Source of the DNA: Candidatus Woesearchaeota archaeon
Lineage (GTDB): Archaea > Nanobdellota > Nanobdellia > Woesearchaeales > ARS49
Assembly: GCA_016203305.1 (NCBI GenBank)
Contig: JACQMY010000039.1
Coordinates: forward strand, 1-50,708
DNA length: 50,708 nucleotides
Direction: 5' to 3'
The notes beneath the pieces are model-generated. The model ran no database searches. It was not told where the DNA came from and saw only the letters and a program-made list of their open reading frames with translations. The position numbers and the translations under genes are program-made. Positions 40,761 to 47,804 of the stretch are shown here, in pieces; the first letter of the stretch is position 1, and every line of letters starts with the position of its first letter.

Positions 40761-41195
40761 TCACGGACCATCGGTTCCGCTTCTTCGCTTCGCTCGATCG
40801 CTCATAAAATTGCGATGGTCCGTGAGCACACTCGGAATTCCACCCAATTGATCATCAATTTCGGTGGAATTCCGATGTTTTTTAAGCGCAAACTCGCGCA
40901 CCAATCTTGTCGTGTTACGCTCGAGATTCTCCAAGCGCAAATAAATACGAAACACCAGATAAAATAACAAAATGATTGAAAGATAAACAATAAGGTCAAC
41001 ACCCCGCTCAACACCAAAAGGCTTGCTAACACCAGATGCAAGGCCAGGCAAAAAAGCAATTACGCTTAATCCACCCCAAATCACCAGCCAAAACACGAGC
41101 CACTGACCGGTCAGACGACGTTCACGGAAGAGCGCAAAAGCCCTCAAAATACCGAAAACAGTCACAAGAATTGCAATAATCTGGATCGGAGTCAT
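40761..41195 (-). CDS. DUF2304 membrane protein with repeat-derived tail
   Basis: The 144 residues have three to four helices (IIAILVTVFGILRAFALF, FWLVIWGGLSVIAFLPG, DLIVYLSIILLFYLVF) and the coiled stretch RLENLERNTTRLVREFAL, all typical of DUF2304, which partners GT2 enzymes in polyprenyl-sugar systems. The last 35 or so residues (KHRNSTEIDDQLGG...SGTDGP) are encoded by two long palindromes and do not look like the family. The native stop was probably displaced. It follows GT2 by 4 nt. Confidence 0.82.
   Translation of the reverse strand: MTPIQIIAILVTVFGILRAFALFRERRLTGQWLVFWLVIWGGLSVIAFLPGLASGVSKPFGVERGVDLIVYLSIILLFYLVFRIYLRLENLERNTTRLVREFALKKHRNSTEIDDQLGGIPSVLTDHRNFMSDRAKRRSGTDGP
40762..40824. 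repeat. Palindromic element 1 (12-bp perfect arms)
   Basis: CACGGACCATCG (40762) and CGATGGTCCGTG (40813) are perfect inverted copies around GGTTCCGCTTCTTCGCTTCGCTCG. It lies at the GT4 start and is translated as the tail of the DUF2304 protein. Confidence 0.75.
40833..40874. repeat. Palindromic element 2 (nested perfect arms)
   Basis: CGGAATTCCACC (40833) pairs with GGTGGAATTCCG (40863). The interior AATTGATCATCAATT is itself palindromic. It is coding in the DUF2304 tail. The layout CGGAAT.CCACC/GGTGG.ATTCCG recurs at 47580-47646. Confidence 0.75.
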
Positions 41196-41199
41196 TTTG

Positions 41200-41880
41200 T
41201 TACCTCATGAATTTATGCAAAAGCATTTTGTATAAAATTCTAAACGCGTTCCACGAACTCTGACCATGCTTCTTCGAATACTCTGTATACTTGATAACAA
41301 CTGGAACTTCCTTATAACGCAACTGTTTCTTCCTTATTTCATCAATAAACTCAGACGCGTGCTCCATGCGGTCAGCACGCAATTCTATGGTCTGTGCAGC
41401 ATGCCGAGACATCGCGCGAAAACCATTATGCGCATCAGTCATTTTTACACCATACAAAAGCCAAATAAAAAAAATGCCGCCCTTCAAGAACAACTTGCGC
41501 ACAAATGGAACACCCGCTTTACCTTTCAAAAACCTACTGCCCAAAGCAATGTCAGCCTTGCCATCAACAACCGGCTTCAGCATTGCGGGCAAGTCCTCAA
41601 CACGATGCTGGCCATCAGCATCAAAAGTCACTATAAACTCCGCACCCTGCTGCAAAGCAAAATCAATACCGGTCTTCAACGAAGCACCCTGGCCCCTATT
41701 AATAATGTGGCGCAACGCCTGCGCGCCATGCTGTTCTGCCATTTGGAACGTTTTGTCCCTAGAACCATCATCAACAACCACAACGTTCTGATAACCCGCC
41801 TCCTTGAGCCCATCAACTACCTTGCCAATCGCATGCTCCTCATTATATGCTGCAATCACAATCCAAGCCCCCTGTTCCAT
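41200..41880 (-). CDS. Family 2 glycosyltransferase (dolichol-phosphate glycosyltransferase-like)
   Basis: The 226 residues show WIVIAAYNEEHAIGKVV, VVVVDDGSRDKT, RGQGASLKTGIDFA and the metal site VTFDADGQHRVED, then IALGSRFLKG and MTDAHNGFRAMSR. The pattern is DPM1/DPG-like: sugar transfer to a polyprenyl phosphate at the inner membrane face. The DUF2304 partner follows 4 nt downstream and the GT4 after that. Together they would make or modify a surface glycan. Confidence 0.9.
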   Translation of the reverse strand: MEQGAWIVIAAYNEEHAIGKVVDGLKEAGYQNVVVVDDGSRDKTFQMAEQHGAQALRHIINRGQGASLKTGIDFALQQGAEFIVTFDADGQHRVEDLPAMLKPVVDGKADIALGSRFLKGKAGVPFVRKLFLKGGIFFIWLLYGVKMTDAHNGFRAMSRHAAQTIELRADRMEHASEFIDEIRKKQLRYKEVPVVIKYTEYSKKHGQSSWNAFRILYKMLLHKFMR

Positions 41881-41962
41881 ATCGACGATAATACAAACAC
41901 CCTTTTAAAAGGTTTATGAACTCCAGAACTAGTTTTATATAGGTTGTTCCGAAGATACATTT

Positions 41963-42769
41963 ATGCGTCTGCACGCACCAAATTTCAACCTTACACACAC
42001 CCTGGACAGCGGACAATTCTTCAGATACGACAAGATAGGAGAATGGTATTACTGCCAAGAAAGGGATGTTTTGTTCAAAATAAAGCAAAATTCAGATTGG
42101 CTAGAGTTTGAAGGAACAACAGAAGAACACGTAAAACGCCTCTTTGGACTACAGTGCGATTACGAACAAATCATAAAAGAACTCTCTAAAGACAAAACGC
42201 TCCTGCCCGCAATCAAAAAATACAAAGGACTCCGCGTGATGCAAAGAGACCCATGGGAAACCCTCGTAAGCTTTCAATGCAGCATAATGAGCAATATCAA
42301 AAAAATAAAGTTAAACATGAGCTGCCTTGCAAAAGAGTTTGGAACTCCAATCAAGCTTGATAAATATGCATCGCACACTTTTCCAAAACCAGGAATGCTG
42401 CATGACTTGGAAAAAATCAAAAGGTGCGCAACAGGATTCAGAGCAAAATACATACACCAAGCAAACAGCCTAGTTGATGACGAATACTTTGAAAAATTAA
42501 GAACGAAAAAATATGCTGAAGCACACGAACAACTAATGGAACTCCCAGGAGTAGCCGAAAAAGTCGCAGACTGCATCTGCATATTCGCACTCTGCAAAAC
42601 AGAAGCATTCCCAGTAGACGTCTGGATTGAACGAATCATGAAACAAACCTATCCAGAAACAAAAAAAATGAAAAACAAACAAATACGACAGTTTGCGTCT
42701 GACAGATGGGGAAAAAATGCAGGATATGCGCAGCAGTTCTTATATCACTATGCGAGGCACAACACATGA
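41963..42769 (+). CDS. 8-oxoguanine DNA glycosylase, OGG1 type
   Basis: The 268 residues have an OGG N-terminal domain (FNLTHTLDSGQFFRYDKIGEWYYC), the MQRDPWETLVSFQCSIMSNIKKI region, helix-hairpin-helix LPGVAEKVADCICIFAL with the catalytic Lys near 200, and the Asp in AFPVDVWIERIMKQ near 219. It excises 8-oxoguanine and nicks DNA. It starts a chain of genes joined by 4-nt overlaps (ASCH, SET, Nth). A TATA-like TTTATATAGG lies about 25 nt before the start. Confidence 0.92.
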   Translation: MRLHAPNFNLTHTLDSGQFFRYDKIGEWYYCQERDVLFKIKQNSDWLEFEGTTEEHVKRLFGLQCDYEQIIKELSKDKTLLPAIKKYKGLRVMQRDPWETLVSFQCSIMSNIKKIKLNMSCLAKEFGTPIKLDKYASHTFPKPGMLHDLEKIKRCATGFRAKYIHQANSLVDDEYFEKLRTKKYAEAHEQLMELPGVAEKVADCICIFALCKTEAFPVDVWIERIMKQTYPETKKMKNKQIRQFASDRWGKNAGYAQQFLYHYARHNT

Positions 42770-43134
42770 AAGCACTCTCACTCAAACAACCATGGGCAGA
42801 ACTGGTTGTTTCAGGAAGAAAAACAATTGAGTTAAGAAACTGGGAAACCAGGTTTCGGGGAGAATTCCTAGTCCACGCATCAAAAAACCCAAACAAAAAA
42901 GCAATGGAACTCCTCGGCTACAAAGAACTGCCACTAGGCAGCATAGTAGGAAAGGCAACACTGGTTGACGTCAAACACTATAAGAACATGGACGAGTTCA
43001 ATTCGGATGCAAACAAACACTTCGCGACACCAGGATGGTACGATGACAAAGCAAAAGGATTTATCCTAAAAAATGCAAGCCGCTTAGAACCGAAACCACT
43101 AAAAGGCAAGCTCAACTTCTTTGAAGTAGGATGA
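42766..43134 (+). CDS. ASCH-domain protein
   Basis: The start is ATG at 42766, overlapping the OGG stop. The protein of about 122 residues shows KALSLKQPWAELVVSGRKTIELRNWETRFRGEFLVHASK, the ASCH signature (QPWA, GxKTxExR), then GSIVGKATLVDVKHY. ASCH domains are PUA-like and bind RNA or modified nucleosides; some are nucleases or amidohydrolases. Location in a base-excision operon suggests a role with damaged nucleotides, but this is inference. Confidence 0.85.
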   Translation: MKALSLKQPWAELVVSGRKTIELRNWETRFRGEFLVHASKNPNKKAMELLGYKELPLGSIVGKATLVDVKHYKNMDEFNSDANKHFATPGWYDDKAKGFILKNASRLEPKPLKGKLNFFEVG

Positions 43135-43592
43135 ACAATGTTAAAATCAAACAAACCAACAAAGGCAAAGGAATTTTTGCAGCATATGAACTGCAAAAAG
43201 AAACAAAGATTCTAAAATTTGAACGCAACTTTGTCACCCTGCCAAATACTGTGACCTTGCGCATTGATGAACACAAACACCAATTGAGCACAAATCCCCA
43301 CTCAGCTGAAAACTACATCAACCACGCCTGCGATCCCAATGCGTACATTGACTTCAACGACCTAAGTCTTCGCGCACTAAGAAAAATCAAGCTAGAAGAA
43401 GAAATCACCTACAACTACTTCACCAGCGATTGGGACAACGAAGACCCATTCGACTGCAAATGTGGATCTCCATGTTGCAAAAAGCTAATTAATGGATTCA
43501 AGCACCTCTCTCTCACTGAAAAGAAAAAACTTGCGCCACTCCTCTCGCCATTCCTAAAGAAAAAACTTGGAGAGGAACTCACACTCCTATGA
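43131..43592 (+). CDS. SET-domain methyltransferase
   Basis: The 153 residues begin VKIKQTNKGKGIFAAYELQKETKIL, the SET N-terminus, followed by ENYINHACDPNAYIDFNDLSLRALRKIKLEEEITYNY (the NHxCxPN and ExxxxY pseudoknot motifs) and post-SET cysteines FDCKCGSPCCKKLI. SET enzymes methylate lysines with SAM. In archaea the known targets are chromatin or DNA-binding proteins. It overlaps ASCH and Nth by 4 nt each, tying it to DNA repair. Confidence 0.9.
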   Translation: MNNVKIKQTNKGKGIFAAYELQKETKILKFERNFVTLPNTVTLRIDEHKHQLSTNPHSAENYINHACDPNAYIDFNDLSLRALRKIKLEEEITYNYFTSDWDNEDPFDCKCGSPCCKKLINGFKHLSLTEKKKLAPLLSPFLKKKLGEELTLL

Positions 43593-44242
43593 CACCAACA
43601 CATGACCAAATTGATCGAGTACTAAACATCCTGGTAAAGGAAGAAGGCAGCGCGACAATGCTCGGCAGAATGGGAAAAAAATACGAGCCATTCAAAGTCT
43701 TAATTTCAACCATACTTTCTGCGCGCGCAAAAGACGAAGTAACTGAGGTAGTCGCAGAAAAGCTGTTTGAAAAATATGACACAGCGGAAAAACTTGCCAA
43801 TGCTGACAAGAGAGAAGTGATCAGAATAATAAGAAAAATAGGATTCTACAACGCAAAAAGCAAAAACGTAATCAACACGGCAAAAATGCTTCTAGAAAAG
43901 TTCAACGGAAAAGTGCCAGACAAGCTAGAACAATTGATAGAACTCCCAGGCGTTGGAAGAAAAGTAGCAAACTGCGTTCTCGTCTACGCGTACAAACAAG
44001 ACGCGATACCAACTGACACCCATGTCCACAGAATAAGCAACAGACTAGGATGGGTGAAAACAAAACAACCAGAAGAAACAGAACAAGCACTCGAAAAACT
44101 CGTCCCAAAAAAACACTGGCAGCTCATCAATGACACCTTTGTAACACACGGCAAAACAATTTGCGTTCCAATCTCCCCATTCTGCAGCAAGTGCCCAATC
44201 TACAGATATTGTCAAAAGCAAGAGGTAACAAAAAGTAGATAA
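43589..44242 (+). CDS. nth: Endonuclease III
   Basis: The 217 residues have ILSARAKDEVTEVVAEKLF, helix-hairpin-helix LPGVGRKVANCVLVYAYKQDAIPTDTHVHRISNRLG (catalytic Lys in GRKVAN, Asp in PTDTHV) and the 4Fe-4S motif CVPISPFCSKCPIYRYC (C-x6-C-x2-C-x5-C). It removes oxidised pyrimidines and cleaves the abasic site. It is the fourth gene of the repair operon. Confidence 0.95.
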   Translation: MTPTHDQIDRVLNILVKEEGSATMLGRMGKKYEPFKVLISTILSARAKDEVTEVVAEKLFEKYDTAEKLANADKREVIRIIRKIGFYNAKSKNVINTAKMLLEKFNGKVPDKLEQLIELPGVGRKVANCVLVYAYKQDAIPTDTHVHRISNRLGWVKTKQPEETEQALEKLVPKKHWQLINDTFVTHGKTICVPISPFCSKCPIYRYCQKQEVTKSR

Positions 44243-44265
44243 ACACGTTGAACGCAAGGAGGAAC

Positions 44266-44661
44266 ATGGGGAATATAGTCAAAGTTGCAGTCCTGCCAAT
44301 AGTTGATAAAAGAGTTCTAATGTGCCGCAAACTAGGAGTTGACGCGCTCATCAACCTTGGCGGAAAAGTGGAAAATGAAGAAACTGATGAACAGTGCGCA
44401 GAACGAGAAACTCTGGAAGAAGCACAGTGTGGAGTAAAGGATCTTGTCCATTACACCACTGTCACAGCGCCGAGAGTCGATGAACCAAGCTCAACAATAG
44501 AACTCCGCTGTTATTTTGGCCAACTGGATGGAACACCCAAACCAAGAGAAGGTGACAAGATAATAGGCTTTGAATACATCGACAGAACATACAATGCTAG
44601 CAAACTTCCGCCGGCAATGCGAAAAGTCTTTGAGAAACTGGTATCAGACGGGCACCTCTAG
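44266..44661 (+). CDS. Nudix hydrolase (nucleotide sanitising candidate)
   Basis: The track start (44248) is a TTG. ATG at 44266 has AAGGAGGAAC before it, a strong ribosome-binding site, giving about 131 residues. The Nudix box is LGGKVENEE...AERETLEEA, with a two-residue insertion before the terminal Gly. Following a repair operon (OGG, Nth), it may hydrolyse oxidised nucleotides, like MutT. That role is from context. It lies 23 nt after nth and probably shares its transcript. Confidence 0.85.
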   Translation: MGNIVKVAVLPIVDKRVLMCRKLGVDALINLGGKVENEETDEQCAERETLEEAQCGVKDLVHYTTVTAPRVDEPSSTIELRCYFGQLDGTPKPREGDKIIGFEYIDRTYNASKLPPAMRKVFEKLVSDGHL

Positions 44662-44754
44662 TAAAAGACACAATTTTTAGGACAATAGTTGTGTCTTTTA
44701 ATAGATTAGAACAGCGGATTTGCGTTTCAATAATAAATGTCCTGTTCTAATCTA
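44662..44754 (+). terminator. Two tandem perfect hairpins
   Basis: AAAAGACACAA (44663) pairs with TTGTGTCTTTT (44689), 11 bp. TAGATTAGAACAG (44702) pairs with CTGTTCTAATCTA (44742), 13 bp. They follow the last gene of the repair operon and precede a TATA-like ATTTAAAC. The first could end the transcript. Why two perfect hairpins adjoin is unexplained. Confidence 0.55.
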
Positions 44755-44792
44755 GCAAAAACCATTTAAACAACACCAACACTCTTCTGACA

Positions 44793-45362
44793 ATGGTCAA
44801 CATGATCAAAATTGTGATTGCTGCAATAGTGCTGCTTACCATAATAGGCTATGCCCTGCTTGGCAAAAACGTCAAACGTGCCATAATCTTCAGAAGCGCG
44901 AAAACAAAAGCTTCAGAAAGTCTCGTCCTAGAAGTTGTAACTGGAATAATAACACTAGCAACAGCGCTCGCATATTATTTGCGCAACCGGCCAGAAGCAA
45001 CCTGGTGGATGGGAGCAGGCATTGTTCTACTTATCCTGGGAGGCATTGTACAACTCATTGCCCGCAAACACCTCTACGAAGACAAAACCTTCGAACACAG
45101 ACTACTGAGCGAGTTCAGCGCAGCACAAACAGGCATATACCGAAAACTCCGCTACCCAGGCAAAACAAGCACCCTGCTACTAACACTCGGATTCTGCCTA
45201 GCAATGGGAAGCACGTGGAGCATCGCAGTATGGGCAGCACTATTCCTACCGAGCACTCTCTACCGCATTAGTCAAGAAGAACAAACACTCCAAGACAAGT
45301 TCGGAGAACGATGGATGAACTACCAAGAAGAAAGCAAAAGAATAATCCCAGGAATATTCTAG
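44793..45362 (+). CDS. Isoprenylcysteine carboxyl methyltransferase-like membrane protein
   Basis: The 189 residues have four to five helices and the ICMT/PEMT-type C-terminus: TGIYRKLRYPGKTSTLLLTLG, then RISQEEQTLQDKFGERWMNYQEESKRIIPGIF, matching the family pattern RHPxYxG...EExxLxxxFGxxYxxYxxRxxRxIPG. Such integral enzymes methylate lipids, amines or prenylated cysteines with SAM. The substrate is unknown. ATG at 44802 is an alternative start. The stop TAGGC begins a repeat tract. Confidence 0.83.
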   Translation: MVNMIKIVIAAIVLLTIIGYALLGKNVKRAIIFRSAKTKASESLVLEVVTGIITLATALAYYLRNRPEATWWMGAGIVLLILGGIVQLIARKHLYEDKTFEHRLLSEFSAAQTGIYRKLRYPGKTSTLLLTLGFCLAMGSTWSIAVWAALFLPSTLYRISQEEQTLQDKFGERWMNYQEESKRIIPGIF

Positions 45363-45442
45363 GCTTTAGGTTGTGGGGTGTAGGTATTAGGGCGAAGGCG
45401 GAAGGACGAAGGTTGTAGGTGTTAGGTTGTAGGACGAAGAAC
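45360..45442. repeat. Dispersed TAGG/AAGG tract at the ICMT-like stop
   Basis: TAGGCTTTAGGTTGTGGGG, TAGGTATTAGGGCGAAGG, CGGAAGGACGAAGG and GTTAGGTTGTAGGACGAAG. It begins with the stop codon of the gene, as at nrdJ and the adenosyltransferase. Confidence 0.68.
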
Positions 45443-45486
45443 ACTTGACCAAAACATATATAAACACACTTTCTTGCAACAAAAAC

Positions 45487-46419
45487 ATGCCAAAAGAGGA
45501 ACCACGCGCGGCACGAGTGTTCAAAACACTAAACGAATTCATCACACTGCTAGGCAACCTATTCAAATTCACAATCCTTGTCTTCTTCACACTATTCATA
45601 CTAAGCGCACTGGCATCAAGCATGCCTAAACTTGCAAAAGGAAACGTCGCAGTCATACCAATCAACGGACTCATCGCCACGGAAAGCGACGACTTTATGC
45701 AGGGAACAGACAGCCAAGACATTGCCGAACTCATCGAAGAAGCAAATGAAAATGAAGACATCAAAGCAATATTGTTCGACATCGATAGCCCAGGAGGAAC
45801 GCCCGTTGCAACAGACCAAATAGCCCAAGCAATCAAAGAAATCAACAAAACAACAATTGCGGTCATCGGAGAAACAGGAGCCAGCGGAGCATACTGGATT
45901 GCAACAGCAGCAAACAAAATCTACGCCAACAGAATGAGCGTCACAGGAAGCATAGGAGTAACTTCAAGCAGACTGGAATTCGGAGGCTTGCTCACAGACT
46001 ACAATATCACATATCGCAGACTGGTAGCTGGTAAGTATAAAGACCTCGGAACTCGATGGCGAGCAATGACAAGCGAAGAACAACAACTCTACCAAACGAT
46101 CCTTGATGATCTGCATGATGAGTTCATAACAACAGTATCAGAAAACAGAAAACTAGAACGAGAAAAAGTAAAAGCGCTTGCGACAGGATTCGTCTACCTG
46201 GGCAGCGAAGCAAAAGAACTCGGGCTGGTAGATGAACTAGGCGGGAAAAAAGAAGCGCTGAAATACTTGGAACAAACACTCAACATCACGGCAGAACCAG
46301 TCGACTATGAAAAACAAAAAACCTTCTTCGAAGAATTATCAGGCGTCACGAGCAACGCATTCTACAATCTCGGAAGAGGAATGACAAACCAGCAAGCACC
46401 AGCCATTACCTTAACGTGA
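45487..46419 (+). CDS. sppA: Signal peptide peptidase SppA (S49 serine protease)
   Basis: The ORF opens at 45445, but ATG at 45487 (MPKEEPRAARVFKTLNEF) follows TATA box CATATATAAAC. The protein of about 310 residues has one N-terminal membrane helix (about 25-45) and an S49 domain: FDIDSPGGTPVATDQIAQAI, the catalytic Ser in GETGASGAYWIA (about 132), TGSIGV, and the catalytic Lys in GKYKDLGTRWRAMT (about 182). It digests cleaved signal peptides in the membrane. It is short-form, with a single domain. Confidence 0.93.
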   Translation: MPKEEPRAARVFKTLNEFITLLGNLFKFTILVFFTLFILSALASSMPKLAKGNVAVIPINGLIATESDDFMQGTDSQDIAELIEEANENEDIKAILFDIDSPGGTPVATDQIAQAIKEINKTTIAVIGETGASGAYWIATAANKIYANRMSVTGSIGVTSSRLEFGGLLTDYNITYRRLVAGKYKDLGTRWRAMTSEEQQLYQTILDDLHDEFITTVSENRKLEREKVKALATGFVYLGSEAKELGLVDELGGKKEALKYLEQTLNITAEPVDYEKQKTFFEELSGVTSNAFYNLGRGMTNQQAPAITLT

Positions 46420-46804
46420 TCTTCGCCTGAGAACCAACACCAACACTATTCTTCCCTGCCAAACCCGCATTAACTTCCAAAACATAACGTGCAGGAGGGG
46501 AAACATACAACCGACACGGATCAGACTTGCATGGAACGGCTGTCTGAACATCCACAACGGTTCCATTCTCAGAAATAAAAATCATGTCAAGCGAAATCAA
46601 AGTGTTCTTCATCCAAAAAGAACGCTGCTGCTCGCCGTCAAAAACAAACAACATCCCTTGATAGTCATGTAAAGACTCGCGAAACATCAAACCTTTTGCT
46701 TTCTCATCAGCAGTACGTGCAAGCTCAACGTCAAAAGAAGCACCATCAAAAACAACCTTGGACCCAGAGCATGCAATCAAAAATAACAACAATAATCGCT
46801 TCAC
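46406..46804 (-). CDS. DUF192 lipoprotein
   Basis: The 132 residues begin MKRLLLLFLIAC-SGSK, a textbook bacterial lipoprotein signal with lipobox LIAC at residues 9-12, so Cys12 would be lipidated and cut by an LspA. DUF192 follows: ADEKAKGLMFRESLHDYQGMLFVFDGEQQRSFWMKNTLISLDMIFIS. An LspA gene is in this window. Function of DUF192 is unknown. It ends overlapping the sppA stop and starts 4 nt inside the dph2 end. Confidence 0.88.
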   Translation of the reverse strand: MKRLLLLFLIACSGSKVVFDGASFDVELARTADEKAKGLMFRESLHDYQGMLFVFDGEQQRSFWMKNTLISLDMIFISENGTVVDVQTAVPCKSDPCRLYVSPPARYVLEVNAGLAGKNSVGVGSQAKITLR

Positions 46805-47502
46805 TTACCCAACCCCATCTTACTCTTCCAAATAGGAACCTCATAAGCCATGGGCTCTTTTTCCAGTTTTAGAATACCTGCGTCTATCAAGTCATCAATG
46901 TTAACCATCGCAGTACGCTCATCAGCAATCCTCGGACAGGCAGTATTAACCCAGAAATCAATGAACGAAAAATTCTCAAACTGACGCATGTCAAGCTCGT
47001 CACACGCAAAAATATAGTACTCCTTATCAACATTCTTTGCCAATTCAAACGCGCGCACCAAGTTCTTCTGACCAATCTTCGTGCTAACAATAATGCCAAC
47101 TCTTTTCGCATGAAGGTATTTTGAAAGCTCGCCTGCCTTCCGTCCAGCATGAAGTATCGCTGCTTTATCACTCAACAAACCAAGCTCCTGCGTCGAAGGA
47201 TTCCACAACCAAACCTCCTGACCAGTCTTTAACGCAACCTGAATGGGATGAAACTCGCCAGAACCAACAAACAACCAAGCATCAACCTTGTCCTTAATCT
47301 TCTCAGCCTCAGAAGCATTACAGCCAAGAACCTGGCCCCCAATAATCGCAGTGCGCAATTGTTCCAACACATCACCAATCTTGTGAGCATGCTGAATGGT
47401 GGTAACAACACCCCAACGCTGCTTTGGAAGCATGGCCAACTTGCCCTGGGGCAAACGCACATCCAAAGTGCTCTTTGCATGCACGTGCATAACCTTTATC
47501 AT
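46801..47502 (-). CDS. dph2: Diphthamide synthesis protein Dph2, short form
   Basis: The 233 residues match the second and third Dph2 domains: GQVLGCNASEAEKI (Cys), AWLFVGSGEFHPIQVAL, GIIVSTKIGQKNL, and FWVNTACPRIADE (Cys). The usual archaeal protein is about 330-340 residues with a first domain carrying a third iron-sulphur cysteine, which is missing here. Another cysteine (FACDELDMRQ) might substitute. A TATA-like TTTTTTAAATCG just upstream argues that this is the true start. It would make diphthamide on EF2. Confidence 0.82.
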   Translation of the reverse strand: MIKVMHVHAKSTLDVRLPQGKLAMLPKQRWGVVTTIQHAHKIGDVLEQLRTAIIGGQVLGCNASEAEKIKDKVDAWLFVGSGEFHPIQVALKTGQEVWLWNPSTQELGLLSDKAAILHAGRKAGELSKYLHAKRVGIIVSTKIGQKNLVRAFELAKNVDKEYYIFACDELDMRQFENFSFIDFWVNTACPRIADERTAMVNIDDLIDAGILKLEKEPMAYEVPIWKSKMGLGK

Positions 47503-47579
47503 GGTACAACGATCCAGATAACGATTTAAAAAACTATTGCTTGTATCTTCTAATGAAATGCTTCAAAGACTTGACATGT

Positions 47580-47747
47580 CGGAATGCCACCAGTCTGATA
47601 TGACTGGTGGTTTTGCTTGCGCAAACCACAATAGGGTGGCATTCCGAGCATGCTCAAGAACCACCGCTATTTTCTATGAGCACTTATAGTGCCCATCATG
47701 CCACCGGTGTTGAGCGAGCGCAGCGAGCGATCACCGGTGGTTCTTGA
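47580..47747. repeat. Two large nested palindromes
   Basis: CGGAATGCCACC (47580) pairs with GGTGGCATTCCG (47635), enclosing CCACCAGTC/GACTGGTGG and TTTGC/GCAAA. TCAAGAACCACCG (47654) pairs with CGGTGGTTCTTGA (47735), enclosing GCACT/AGTGC and CCACCGGTG/CACCGGTGG around GAGCGAGCGCAGCGAGCG. No ORF is evident in this 300-nt gap between dph2 and the beta-helix gene. Confidence 0.75.
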
Positions 47748-47804
47748 CATTTTGAACATGCCGTATTTTTTCCCATGCTGCCGAGCATATTCACGCTGCC
47801 CTCT

